Assembly (NCBI GenBank): GCA_030248225.1
Contig: JASANE010016008.1
Coordinates: 124,001 to 188,000 of the forward strand
Direction: 5' to 3'
DNA from: Trileptium ribeirensis
Taxonomy: Eukaryota > Nematoda > Enoplea > Enoplida > Thoracostomopsidae
DNA: 64,000 nucleotides
Of this stretch, positions 47,701 to 62,700 are shown piece by piece. Each line of letters opens with the position of its first letter. The first letter of the stretch is position 1. The notes beneath the pieces are model-generated. The model saw nothing but the letters and a program-made list of their open reading frames with translations. It ran no database searches and had not been told where the DNA came from. The position numbers and the translations under genes are program-made.

Positions 47701-50700
47701 TTATAATAGGTGTATACATTGGATTGAATTAGATTCGAAACAGCCTTATCAAGAAGATAACCGTTATTAAGGTGCCACATTAACTAAATTAAAATCTGTC
47801 AAATGCTATTTTCTTAATTCAACGTTCGCCAAAACTATTGAAGTCCAAAGCATACTAGACAAGAAGTATTTTCAATTTCAGTCAAACTGAAACTACAGTT
47901 AAATGCAATGTCATTCGCAACTTCATGCGTTTGCAAGTCTCAGACAGACAGCTGTAGGCCATTCCCATGTTTTCACAAGCACATATAGCAGTTGCATATA
48001 GCAGTCTGTGGATTGTTACGTGTTGGAAAGCTCCATAACACTTTAAATCTGGCGAACACGGCGAATAATCAAAATCAACGGGACCAACACACAATTGGGA
48101 AGAGCAAAATCACAAATGTATCAGATCGACGTGACGCTGCTGCATTACGCACTTCCAAAACGTAATGCCCATACGACCCCGGGTATCGTAACCTCGAGGG
48201 CGGACCTAATAAGTTTAAATTTTTCTTTTTCGGGTCGGTCCCAAGAGACCACGGAGCTTAGCAAGCCACAGGAGCGTTTCACATGATGTGTTCTGATCCT
48301 GTCGAACGGGTTGCGCACGTAGCCTAAGCGGTACTATCTTTGAGGTCCCTAGGGAGGTTGGCTCCATCACCTACTCTCAGGCCAAAGAGACCATACCACA
48401 ATTCCCTATCATCGTTCCACGGGGAAGTGCGTTAAAGTATTTGTATTGATCGATTTTCTACTTTCCTGAACGATTAATAATTTATTTAGCCAGTGGCCCC
48501 CGCTAGGGTGCGACAAATCCCTAGACGATTAACGTAGGATCGCGTGTGGTTTCTTATTCTGGTTGTTCAGCTAAAGTTTGTTTTCGGGTAACGAATTTGC
48601 TTTCCTTAAGTCGCACGAGTCGTACCCACTCAATACTAATAATAATACAAACAAAAGAATCGGCGAGTCAAGCTAAGGTTTGCTTGTTCCGTGCGTGTGT
48701 CAAACCTGAACGTGGGTCGTCGATAGGGATGATGGATTTCAAACCCCTCCTTTACGTACGTGTCGCAACTATGGTCAGTAAAACGCGTGGACGCAGTCGG
48801 GTTTTGATTGAGTATTTATTGATAAGCCAAAATCATAAACGGACATGAGTTATTGTAAGGGAAAAATACAATAGATCCAATACCAATGGAATAGTACGCT
48901 ATTGGGAAAATTGGAGGGGTAGCAAATGGGAGTGTCAGAGTCATCGCCTTTTTCATGGGACACTCACAGCTGGTTCAGATCACGAGATGAACTACTAAAC
49001 CTTCCGAATGACAGCTGCGCTTACCTTATTAGAAAAATGGGACGCAAAAAACATATATACATGTAATACGAGACGATTATCAGTTAGTTATCGAGGCGCC
49101 ATTCGAGTAACTACTCGCTCAGTACTGCTACCACTGCTAGGGTACTCCGGTTAAACAATAGGTTCATGTAAAGCTAAAGGCGGCAAAATACAACGGGTGA
49201 ATTCGGATATACAGGTCAAAGCGTACATAGTGGGTTTTAGGGTTTGATTTTGCTCATCATAACCAACGGCTATAATGTGCAATACGCGAATGATAGATAC
49301 GGTAAAATAGCGAATAGGTTAAGATACAACAAGTTATAACAAATCAGCAAAGGTTACAGTCGAACAATCGACATGGGTGCAATATATGCAAAAATACACA
49401 TTAGTATAGGTGCAAGTTTGTGAGTTTACGATTGGTACGACTCCTAATTTCGAGTGCGACGGGGTAACATTTTCTTTCCTACACGCATACGTATGTATGA
49501 ATTACAACCGCGGGTACAGCAAGTTTTCTTTAGTACAGGGTACAACAGGCTAATCGTGATTCCAGGTTCCTATGAAATTATCTTTCAACTACGGTAACAA
49601 AGATGCGGAATTTTAAGCTTAAATCTATACTCATTTGCAACCGAAATAAATGCGAAAAGCGGACGTTTTCGTGTCCATGATCATGAACCAGAATAACTTG
49701 ACTTAATGGCATATACTCCATGAGCTTGCCACACATCATTGAACAGCGTCTCGCACAAGCGCTTTCCATCGAATCCTGTTTGAGGCCACCTCCCAGCAGT
49801 CTTCTCTCCATTTAGTCCATCTGCCCCGTATTGTGTTAGGTGGACGAAGGTTTGGTCCAATCAGTTGTTGCACAGATCTGTTCCAGGTTTTAAACACTCC
49901 ACCTACCTATAGCCGGTGGATTGAAGAACAAGCACTTCCGCGGTATACGTGTCTGATTCATCCGTAACACATGGCCAAACCCTCTCAACTTTCGCTCATC
50001 CAGAACAGAATAGATTGAGAATGAGCAAGGTAAACCTTTCCTGAGCAGCTTAGAAGTCCCGGTAGGAGGAGATTGGGACCATCTTTTTAAACTTTACTAA
50101 CACAAAATAACAGCTATAATTTATACTGTGTTGTGTACATTAATTGTACTTCATCAACGATATGAATATTGATAATTTAATTTGACGGCCCAATTTGCAC
50201 ATTTTAAGAAGACGCTGGATCGAGCCGGATCCAGGAAAAGTATTAAATTGTCGATTTTGAGCCTAAATCGGCGTTCACGAAAGGCCTTCGCTCGCGGTCA
50301 GTTCGGCAGAGCTATACTCTAAATTCTTACCAAAAACTAAGGCTCAACAATAAGCGATAAAGAAAAGAATTCCTAAATACCAAACTCTGAAATACTAATT
50401 CGGATACTCCACGTCCTAATATGAGTTTACTGGGTGTTAGTCGGTTCGTTTACAGCGTATATTTATCTAGTGTATTAAAGGGTTTCAACTGGACTCTTCC
50501 CATACTTACGGAAGGGTTGAAGGCGTTGCTACAGCCTTCAATTTTCATTACGTAAAACGATCGTACAAACGTAACTCAGAGTTCGTAAGCAATTTGATTG
50601 ATTTGACACGGGTCGAAAAGTTCTCAAGTATATTATATACAAATTTTATCGTTCAGCTTTGACAAAAGAATCGTAATAATTAACGGCTCGGTGCTATATA

Positions 50701-53700
50701 TGACGGGTTGACTAAAGTTTGGTAAATTTCTTGATTCGTCCTATGTTTAATTTCTCAATCTTGGGAAATAGATACTTGCTTGATCTTTAATCGAAAACAG
50801 GAAATGCTAAGCTTGAGCGTACGAGTAGGCAACCGCCGATGCAATGAACCGCTCTGGAGCTATTCCAAACTTCTAGAAGTTGAAATGGGCTAAAAAAACT
50901 TAGCTTACTTAACTAATTCAACTAATTGAATGTTTTAACTTAATTTTTTGTAATGGAAGTCACTTCAGGATCACTTCGGATCACTCATCGTCGCTACGAC
51001 GCGACGGTACTAGTGTGGGACGAGGGACGAGTTCAGGCACGTCCCCAAATCACGATGCAACAAACAAATCCTGTGCGTCAGGTTGAACTATATAAATTGT
51101 GTGGCTACACGTTACAATTGTGTAAACTTTGTGCCAACTTCATGGCATGGGGGCATGGGTTAAAATTGCATTCAGCTAACTGAAAAGTTATTTGGGACTA
51201 AACCTCTCAATGACGATGCCTTGTAGGTCATCGGCACTATCCTAAAAATAGTTGAGCTTTTGCTATTTCAACTTAAAAACGGCTCTCGAAAAGAGCTCTT
51301 CTTGTTACTAAAATTTATTTAACGTTTCTATAAATCCTTACTTATTAAAACAGATCCGTAAACGACATATCTGGTTGTCGGTACAACCGTAACAAATTTA
51401 CCTACTAAATTCCACTCGGTTCATGTCCCTAAATTGTTCGGATTTAGCTGAGATTTTTAGTCTACTCCATCCAAGGGCTGAGGTACACCTATAATCTTGC
51501 ATTTCTAGATAATTTACCAGCCTTTCTCTTTGAAATTTTGCACATGGCTGGGTTCGACTTAAATTTTCGTTTATTAGGACCGGGTCAGCGGTCCTCACAA
51601 AAATTGGTCGGTCGGGCCGAGACCCGATATCGCGTCTAGCGATATCGCTAAATTTTATGCACAAAAAGTTTGCCAGTGCCATCAAATATACCAACTCTGG
51701 TAAATTTGATATTTCTATCGAGGCAGCAGCATATCGGAGTTTCGCGACTCCGATAGCTTTTGTGCTGCCTTGATGATTATACTATAGAGACAGAGAGAGA
51801 TATGAAACTGAAAGCTTGGAAAATACGTGCTAATGCTAAACCAAAACCTACTATGAAAATGCCTATACTGCGAAGAAATATATGAAATTTGTGTAGACCC
51901 TGAGCGGCTTTTGCGCTGCTCGGGTCCACATTTTTCATAATTTTTGAACGGGCCACTGCTTTGCGGGCTTTGTAGCGCAAATTGAAGGACTAACGGGCCT
52001 CTAAGGGTTCGTCCGACCTTAACATCTTATTCGAAAGTCCTAACAACACGACTCTATATCCTAACAAATTTTAAATGAAATTCATGGAGGGAATTTCAAA
52101 ATATTTTAACTTTACTTTTACGGTAGAAGCAAGCCCCTTAAAGGTCGTCGGGTTTGTAATTCCGACACGATATTAATAAATTTTAAGGATGCATTCGGTA
52201 GCAGACATCCCTACGGAGAAAAGATCAAAGTTTCAGCCAAATTCCTGGAGTTATTTTAAAGTTATGGCAAGTTTTCACTCAGAGTGAGCTGTCTCATTCT
52301 CTAGACATTAGACCAGCAAACTCGGTTGCAGGTAGATTGAATTCTAGGCTCGATTTTAGAGGCGTAGGATGCTATTAACATCCTAGTGAAATCTCAGCAA
52401 AATTGCTGGAAGGAACACTGCCAGGTAAATTTAGTCGATTACGAGAACTATTGATAATCATTCCGATCACGATTTTGCAACGATATCTTGTCATAAAGTG
52501 TATTATTTCTAACGGTACTGCCTAATCAAATTTAAATTCAGCAAACAAGGACAAGGATGGTACGGAGCTTTATTCCGAACATTCATTGAGGAAAGTTTTA
52601 TTTAACCTCGGCCGGCTCAAATGTTACGTTTGGACAACTAACTCTACTCAAGAAATCATGTAAAATAAATCTATATGCGGGTGTCGCATTTATTTGTACT
52701 TAACTCATTGACCAAGGCAGGTTCAACATGACTTCGGCTGTTTAATGAATTTTATTTGAAACGGCCAACAACGGCTATGGGCCTGCGGGACAAGCTAGGA
52801 CGGGCTAAGCTATCATTTAAACACAAGTACGGACAGGAAGTCCTTGGAGGCTTAACCTTATGACTAATTAATAGGAACTTCTCGCTTCTACCTCATCTAT
52901 TCTCCGGGATTATCCTATCTAAAATTAGTAATATTCTATAACTACGCTAAGACTCCCTGTCAACACTTACATACTCAAATCCGATCGGTCGACGTCCATC
53001 CATTCGCAAAACCAAAACGACAAAGCCAAGGAGGAAGAAATAATCGATAAAGTAAAACCGTAAGTACTGAAGAGCGACAGAACCGGTCTAAAAACCGACC
53101 GCACTCCGTGCTGCCGAAGTCAAACTGAAGCTCGCTGGTTTGATCGGTGCTGCATAAATAACTTAATTCCCGGCAATTAAATTGATTTATGGGGCCATTA
53201 AAATTTTATTGAAAACGCTTGGTCGGCACTTTTAGGACGATTTGACCCCAAAAGTTAAGCTTAAATGCAAACTTTCTTATCAGCACGAATTTCGATAAAT
53301 TTCGGATAATTTTAATGGGCAATTTAAATGATTTATTGCAAATTTTATATCAAATTTATATAAAACTTTTATAAATTTATACTAAAATTTCTAGAAACGT
53401 CTTGTTTGATCAATAAATATAACAATATGGATTTTCTGTGGTATCCATAGCGCGGCGTTTAGTTTATTTTCATCCCCAAAGTGCCCGTTATTTTACAGGT
53501 AAATAATTTCCTATAATCCATTAGGGTTTGTATTGCTTTATAATTTGAAATTTCAAATTTACTTTCATTATAAAACTTGCCAACTTTTATATTAAACCAC
53601 CAACTTAATATTACGTTAATATCAAGCTTGAGAGGTCAAGCTTGTTTGCATTAAGGCTTAAAACCTGGTGGTCCGAGCAGTATGAAACTCTAGCTTTAAT

Positions 53701-56700
53701 ATAAAACTATAAATTTTATATAAGACTTATATCGATTGCTGATAAGAAATTTCTGGAAACGTCAAATAAAATCCAAACTTTATATAAAACTAATATAAAG
53801 TTTATATAAAGCTTACTTAAATTGGAAACCTAGGTTGTTTACTTAATATATATAAGTATATATTGAATTAACCTGGTGTTGACAGTAAAATAAACTCAAA
53901 CGCTGGGCATCCACATCCAACTACAAAATTTATATTAAATTTATTTTAGATATACATTAATATGTATTTATTTTCTAGAAACTTATATATCAACATATAT
54001 GCTGATCAGGGAGTAACCGGAATTCCGGTTCCGGTTCCGGCGAAAATGGTGTTCCGGTTGCGGTTCCGGCAAAGGGCAAAAATCATACCGGAACCGGAAT
54101 TCCGGTTAAAAATTTTGTTTGAAATTTTCCACGTTTTTGCTTCATCCTGTAATCCAAACATATGTAATATATATTATACAATGATCAAGCTCCAATACAA
54201 CCAAGTAAAAGAAAAGATTAACTAACGAATTTGCCGTGTGAAACGTAAGTAGGGCACATAATTAGAGCAGGAATTTTTCATAATAACCTGCAGGAGTTTG
54301 TTAAATCAAAGCCAGGTCGATGCTTTAGCAGCTATTTTACACATCCAGAAGTCTGTGGGATATGTTTGAATTAAACCGGTCCAACTAGGTAACAGAGTAC
54401 GCTTACGCAGAAGTACTTAGGGTATGCTTGGCTAACATAAATTGCGTCAAGCACCCGCCAGTGCGCTTGTAAACTTGGTATATTAGTCTAAATTGAAGTA
54501 GACTAACGTTATCTGCAACGCAGCTAGAAACTGCTTTCTTGGCAATGAACTGTATTTATTGAAACTGTGCGAGCAGCATCACGGTGTTTCTCATTTATAG
54601 CATTCTGATTAGAAAGTTATCATCATTATGATCTAACTGACGGGCACCGTTTGTCCAACGCTAGCCTAAACAGTGTCTCTGACCACTGATCAGAAAATTA
54701 CCTTCTATCTATTATTTTCTCTTAGAACCATATAAACCAATAATTTTAGGTTTCCTACAGAAGAACATGCAACAAACGTATGTGTAGTAAAGGGAGGCGA
54801 CTGGCGACAGAGCAAAAGTGTGTATTCTACGCTCCAAGCTTTGTAAGCACATTCGATTTGAGACAGTATACACAATGGTATATAGTGGATGACAATTTTT
54901 GCTCTGAATGTCCAAAAACCGACATATTTGATCGATAAATGAACGTTATTAGCTTCCTCAGTCTCTTTAAAGCTTCAGAAAGGCAATAATACCATCGCAA
55001 TACATTAAGTTTAATGTAAAAGTTATTTTTTAATGCATTTTAAACCCACTATACCTTCATTTCTTCCATCATCTGTTATACTATATGTAAATTTCGAAGA
55101 CCAGGTTCCGGTTCCGGTTCCGGATGCGGTTTAAATGGACGGTTCCGGTTCCGGTTATTCCCTGATGCTGATGTACTTAGAAATAGCTTCCAAAGAAAGA
55201 GACGCGGCTTAAATAAACAAACAAGGGGTAAAGGAGTAAAAAAGGGTTCCATTCCCTCAGTGATGGCCAAAGTGCCAAACGAGTCTTGGATTCCGACTCA
55301 GTGTGTCCATCCATCCTAGCATTTTGACACGTAACAGGTCCTTTTTTGGACAACAAAGGAAGAAGGTGGGCTCCCGGGCGAGCCCTCGTAAATTTCATAA
55401 ATAATTAAAGTGTTTTAAGCGGCTCCCGCGGGTTCGGGTTGCCTTTTTGTGGGGTGAGGGTCACACATTTGTGCCGGCTTTGACGAGGGAATCTAATGAT
55501 GGGTTACACGCCTATCGGGGCATAATTTCTGCGATTTTCGAAGTACCCAAAAGTGAGCACAGCGGATACGTTCCGGGCTCAAATGAAAGCATCGGTTTCG
55601 GGGAATCCTAACGATATCCTATCTTGTTTACTTACAGCGAATCGAACACTTGTTAAGTTATTTAATTAAATGTGATTTATTGGCCGTATTTACGTAGTTA
55701 TTTTCTAATAAGTCCGTGGATCCTGCTCGGGTATCCACGTGACCGGTGTCATTTTAAAGATCGTAAAATTCTCTATCGAAAATGTTCAGCTCAATTGCGA
55801 TTTCTCAACGGTTCCGGAGTTATGGGCCGGAGTCGTAACTTTCGATTTCGAGTTTTCGAAATCGACATTTTAAAACTCATTGTATTTTGATAAATCTCCA
55901 GTGTCCATAATAACATTGAACACTGGGAATTTTGATATTTTGTTTTTTGTACCTATATTTTTCAGTAATTTCGCTTATTTGCTGTTCGCTATAGGGCGAA
56001 CAGCCATTTTAGTGGTTCCGTCACGGCCACTCTTTTCTACCAAAAATCGGGAAAAATTTCGCGGTCCTACCACACGGGGTAGGGCTTTTCCTATACCTAT
56101 CGGGGCGTTCAGGGAGTCGTCCGTCCTACTTATTCACGGGTCGAAAATAGCAAAGGCTAGCAAAACCCGAACGTTTCTACCTATAAAAGCACTAAGTTGT
56201 ATGCGTAAAATCGCTAATTTTTTCCTAAAATTCGACCTAATCAAGAAAGGGTTACTCACGAGCATATACACCTCAACGATTATATATATCAAAGATACTT
56301 AAAAATAAAACAATAATCATAGGAATATCATGAAAATACAATGGAATTACATACAGATATGTGCCTTTATGGCCATAATCAACGAAATGAAATTGGTATA
56401 AATGTGGTACGATGAATATATATACGGGTACAATAGTACGCGCACGATTACGGGTACAGATCGGATATACGGAATCAGTATAATCAAATTAACAATTCAA
56501 GCATGTATGTGCAAGTACAACGGTACAAATGGGTACATAACAATCGAAATGGTCATAGTTATAATATACAAATTAAGTACGCGAAGGTTGCCTTTATAGC
56601 AAACAACCGGAATGGATCTGTTACACAAATTTACCACCATCACAACACGTAATATGACGAATAAAGTATTATTTAACCAGCAACACAGTGAATCTTAAAA

Positions 56701-59700
56701 CCTACTTTTATAACACATCCCCTGGCTTCTTTCAACAATCGTATACGTAATTCTTTCGCAAAGAGAGGAAACATCATGTTTTCAATACATAGTTTAAGTG
56801 CCTCGTCACGTAACTGGTTCCACTCCAACACGTTCTGACTGTATTCATCCTGTAAATAACAATTTATTTTCACATTAAAAACAGTTTGATGCTTCTATAG
56901 CTAAAATATTTTGCTGTAAAAAATTTTCTGAATCATAAATGGGACCGAAAGCTTTATAAATAATGAAAAATATTTAACATATCAATAAAATTTTTCTTCA
57001 CTGAAAAATAAAAGTACCAACATTGAAAAGTTATTCGAACATGAAAAACAAACATATCTCATTTTCCCACAAACAAAAATTTTGTTAAAGTGTATTCAAA
57101 ACGAAGGACATAATGGGGTCTGACGTTCAAAGACACGCGTTACTGTCTTTTAGCTCAATGCACAAATAGAACGCTATGCGCAGAACAAACCTTCTAATTA
57201 TTAAGTATGTAGCTGGGCTCTCCATTCGCTTAAAATTTTGCCAGGGGCATGAACCGGGGGCCTCCTGGTTCCGAACCGGGGGGGGCCTAATTTTGCCAGG
57301 GGGCATTTTGACAAAAGAAAAACGGTTAAAAATCGTGTTAGAAACACTGTCAAGACACTTTTGATAGAGAGAAAAAGCGATTTTGAAGCAAATTTTGACA
57401 ACATTTGCGAAATTTTTGGCTTCACAACGGAATTTTGATCAAATTTTGTGTACTTTGGACCGCTTGGAAACAAAAAAATTTTTCGACAGGCGGTGAACCG
57501 GTTGGAGTCCAAAATTTTGCCAAGGGGCATGAACCGGGGGCACCTGTTCTGAACCAGGGGAACCGAAAAATGCCAGCCCCCCAATTTAGAGAGCCCAGTG
57601 TAGTACATGAGTTTGGACGAAAGTATATTATGCTTCGATCTCTGTACAAAAAATAATGAAACTACCAGTCACCCGTGTGCAGAATACAAAAAAATTACGT
57701 ACATTAATCCATAGTAAACTTCTTTAAAAGAGATCGGTGCTTGAAAAGTGCATTGCATTCACTTACAATGTCAGTCTTTCACAGCGGTCATCACAATAGC
57801 CATATGAACGTTTTGATCTGACTTCCCCCTAAAGGGGGGAGGGGGGGGGCGCCCCCCTTCTTTGACCTCCCCCCTTCGGACCGACTTCCCCCAGCTCAGT
57901 CCCCCTTAAATTTCGGCTCCCCAGCTCATCCCCCTTAATTTTTTTCCTGAACCCTTAGCGGTAAAATAACTTGATATTAATAATTTTCGTTTCATAATAA
58001 TACTACTACGTACAAAAATATACGGAAAAGTGTATATAATATATATAATTATATAATATTGTATACACTTTAATATATATAATTATATATATGTATGTAT
58101 AAATTCTAAAATCCCCCTTGTCGACCGTTCACCCCAGCTCGAGCTGTGGGGGCCCCCCAGCTCACCCCCCTTGATTTTGGAGCTTAGGGAGAAGCCAGTT
58201 GATAATCATGCTAGGTTCAGTAAAATGAACATGCATATGTTTTTAATTTCTAGTGTTCAGAATTGACAAATATATATGCAGACAATGTCTTCATGTCCGT
58301 TTAGCGAGATTAAAAACACCAAAATATAAAATAAAGCGACCAAAGTTAGATATAACTACAGTGCTCGCCACAACTGACCGTTGCTAGCATTTGCTCGCGG
58401 GAAAATAACATTTCTATTACCTCTGTCAATGCTCGCGGGCTCGTAATGCGAAATTTAATTGTAACGAATGTACATGTACACTACCAAAGTGATATTTACA
58501 AATGATTATTAGCCAGAATCGCTCAATCATAGTTATGTGGTATTCAGTCACTGCGCCTAGTCACTGCGCCTTGGAAAGACACATGAATGTAGAACAGCTT
58601 CCAAATGGTGCTATCAAATTGGAGTAAACAGCCCAAACGATCGATCTAGCAGCAGTCAAAGTTGCCATACAGATATAAAGATAGTAAATGCAAGGCCATA
58701 TAAAAACTCTTATGCCATACGCCAAAGCAGTCAGCAACGCCCTAGAATATGATCTGAAAGCTGAAAAGATAATGTCAAAACTTCGAACCGGAGGAAACAC
58801 ACCAGAACTAGCGAGGCACTGAAACAAGATCACAGAAAAACTCCCTGTACCTAGGCCAGCAGATGAAGCGGTGCAACAATGTCTTGAAAAACTGTATTAC
58901 GTTGGGTCCACTACAGGGTTCCCGCGGATTACACTAAAAAATCCCAGGTTTTCTAAGGATTTTGGCAAAAAATCCCAGGTTTTCTGAAGTGTGAACACAA
59001 TGACATAACATACTGACCAAAAATTTTGCTCACCATTTTACATGCTTCTCCGCAAGAAAAAGATGGATCCCCAATTGCCAACAAGTGGAAGTCCTATCAA
59101 AAGACCCAAAAGATGATGTGATTCATTTCATGCGTGAAGCTGACATTCCTGCTAGCCGCCTATTACCTTTCGCTTAAGTGCCCGGAAAACAACCACATTA
59201 ACCTAAAATCAGAAAGGACCATGATCCCCCACAGTTTGCAACCATATCCACCTATTTCGCTAAAGGTCACTTATATGGGCGCCAAATGACGAACCACAAG
59301 TAAGCAGGAGGGAGTCAGGATCACTGCGAAAAATGTAATCAGTAGCATCCTTAGCAAATTTTACATTTTTTGTAAAAAAACTTCAGGTTTGAAAACAATG
59401 AGCAAAATGCAGAAACCTTATAGAAACATAGATTAAAGCAGCCGCTGTACGCTAACTACCTAATTTGCTCGAACCTTGGCTACGGACACGTGTTAGTTTT
59501 GAGCTATCGTTGTCCTTTCAAATTGTTAAGCGCCCGTATTTGATTTGAGAAAGCGTTTTGCGCACCTTACACCGAAGAGGTAATTAGTATTTCTGCATCT
59601 GATTAAACGATTAGCAACAACATTATTAACATCCTACGTAAGGATGACGGCTGCTAACAGGACACTAATTTCTTGCAATATTCATCATCGTAGGCAGCTT

Positions 59701-62700
59701 AAGTCTGTGTTCATACATCATGATTACAGTTGAGTTTTACGCTCTATTCTTCGACTTGTTTTCCAGAAAAATTTAACTAGGTTGATTACCCCCGTAAGTT
59801 GATTAGCACTTACTGCTCTTATTGCTACTAATAGGTATACTTAAAGAACACTTTATGCCAAGGTATGTTCTTGACCCGGGGCTACTAAATCTAAACATAA
59901 ATTACTCAAAATTCTGCGTTTTAATGCCTCCTAACATGGTTAATCGAAAATAAAATTTAAACAAAATTTTGACGCTAAATTATTAAACATTTATCTTCAA
60001 CTTTCAAATGAAATGGTTGTGCAAACTACAAACCGCATAACAGTGTATTTCTTCGCTTCGCGCACAAAACATCTTAGCAAGCGGTATGGATTTGAGAAAT
60101 CATGATGGTTTCAGCATTTAAACAATAAGAAGCGTGCCAACTGCCCTTACTTTATGATACAGCTGACGGTTAACAACTTCCTGTGCGAATGGCGTAAAAT
60201 TCATCTCGTCATCTGTTATGCTATCTACAGCGATACTCAACTTGATAAGATCATTGTCTTCTGCCTAAAAGTAGAGCGAATGCGTTGAATGCCACTGCAC
60301 GACACAATCATCAAAATGGCAATAATAATCGAGCAAAATTTCAAGTGTTACCATTACAATACCTTTTCAATTATATCTCAAAAGAAAAGCTTCATATCAA
60401 AAATGTTGGATGTCCTTTTATGTTCGCCTTGACGAGACGTACAACATTTTTGTCAGACTTATGGATTCGAAAATAGAAACACAATAATGTGCTCCGAAAA
60501 GACATATATTAACCTTTTTTATATCATTTTGAAAATATTCGTTAATAAGTATTATAATGATCACTATAAAGATTACTTAAAATGGTGAAGTTATTCATTT
60601 GACCGTATCCATGACCGAGGTACCCTGTTTGGAATGATACTGTATCTCCTGGATGCGCCATTAAGGAATGTGTTATTTCGTGGTTTTCAATCTAATGCTA
60701 CAATTTATTGCACCTGTGATTATGAAGATTTTCCTGAATGTGGAAAGCGATGAAGTGATTCATTTGACTGTAGCTGCGACCCCTTTTATGAACGGTACTG
60801 TATCTCCTGGGATCCTTTTTGAACGTACATGGTTTCGTGGATTTCAAAAATCATGCACAGTAACACAAAGAAATATAACGTCAAAAGCTTTTGTTTCTCG
60901 TAGAAAGTAAAGCATGGTGGCTACCACTCGTTGCGCACTCGTAAGTTGTCCCAATTTCTAGTATCTCGAAATGGTAGTTCATCTATTTATGCTTAAAACA
61001 CTGTTTTATCATTACAAAACAATAAAATGTTTTAAGGACATATAGGCTGTAGAAGCATGAAACGACTAGACCCAGCCAATCCTAAGTTAATACCAAACAA
61101 AAAAGTTCGCGCTAAATGTTAGCCTGTAAAAGCGAGTTGTTCAAAACCTGATCATCACTAGTAAAACGTTTATAAATCAAAATGTGGGTACAAGCAAATA
61201 ATGATTATAATCCTTACACAAAGTCTTAATCGTGTCAAGAAAAAAATTTGGTCACAGCCACCAATTTGATCATGATTAGTTTCTGGATCTAAACGTTGTG
61301 ATTTACGTGCAAATTAAGTACTTGGTAAGGAAATATGGATTTGTGGTCAACATAACACGGATGAGAGCATCATTAGAAAAGTAGGTGCCAAAATCCACAA
61401 CTAAAAGTAGGGTTAAGAAATTTGCGCTGTTACCGACTAACATCGGTCTATGCGTTAAGACGCTTCTTGTTACACTCCTGCAAACATGTTTTTTAGTTAT
61501 ACCAAGAACCGATAATGCTCGACTCTGGTAAAGAACGTGACACTCTTCAGATTTCCCAATCGCCAGAATACGATACATAGCCGCCGATTTCAGCCTTACT
61601 CTTAGCCAGATTTATGAATCATATGTGGCTTATAAACCTAACTACCCCATCACCTTCTTGGAGGGCCCAAATCCACACCCCCGCCATGTTCTTGGACACC
61701 AAATACCAAATTCTAACTCCCATGTCCTTTGCTACCAAATCCATACATGGGTGGGGGTCTGGACTTGATGGTCAAGAATCGGAGAGCGTATAGTATTAAT
61801 TTGTTTGTCAACAACCCGGCGTCTCAAATAAGCGGAGTATTCATGTTTATGACCAACGCTAAAAGCCATATACCTATGGGATAACGCCGTAATCGATCCC
61901 GTCTTAAGCGTATCACACTCTTTAGCAGAGACGAGCGTTAATGGCTCTTGATGAGACAATACAAATGTTTGTCTCCCTAGCTTCGTTCGTTTCTTTAGTT
62001 TTAAATTTCAATTACAAAGCTGACCATGACAGGATAATGACGCTATTTCAGGAATATTTCTGTTGGTGGTAGGTCGTAAAAGCCACATACGGCAGTCATA
62101 ATTTTGTTAAATTGGCCAAACCGATATAAATATTACCAGTTACATAATAACAACAAACTAAGTGCTGATTTTGGCTCAAAATAGCGCGTTTTAGTACTTC
62201 TGCTTTTTTCCGGTCAGATTAATGGAACTGAAGAATATTAGTAATAGAAGCTTACAAAGTCACACATGCACAGCTGCGTTTTGAGGTCAACCAATCTAAC
62301 CGTTCACAAGACAATACATGAGTAAACTTAAGCTGCGCCGCTTACCATCCTCTTTTGTCAAAAGCAAATGCCATTCCGTTGTTCACTGAACACCAATTTC
62401 ATTTTTGTACAAAAAACAGAAATTAGTCCGTTTCATATTGCATATATTATATTTTAAAAACATTCGCGAACACATTGGTGTTATAGTACTGGGGCCGAAT
62501 TGCATTCGCTAATGGCACTATGGAACAGAAAAATGTTCAAATTGGATACGGCTATTGCAATTCGAGTTTTGTTCTCTAACAACGTTTTGAACATGGTGTC
62601 AAAAGAGTGGTTGGCGGCGCATCTTAAGTTTACTCTTGCATAACTAAAAGTAAAATATAGACTGAGTCGCTTCAAAAGCGGGTTGTTGTTATTTAATATA

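Noticed and set aside
48546..48848. 100-aa protein gene
   Set aside because: No recognised domain, composition like surrounding repeats, and it lies within an SPT6 intron.
54007..54110. Telomere-like repeat (GGTTCC)
   Set aside because: It is the subterminal array of a TSD-flanked hAT element, not a tandem telomeric tract.
56673..56873. 66-aa single-exon gene
   Set aside because: It is SPT6 exon c plus intron read-through on both sides.
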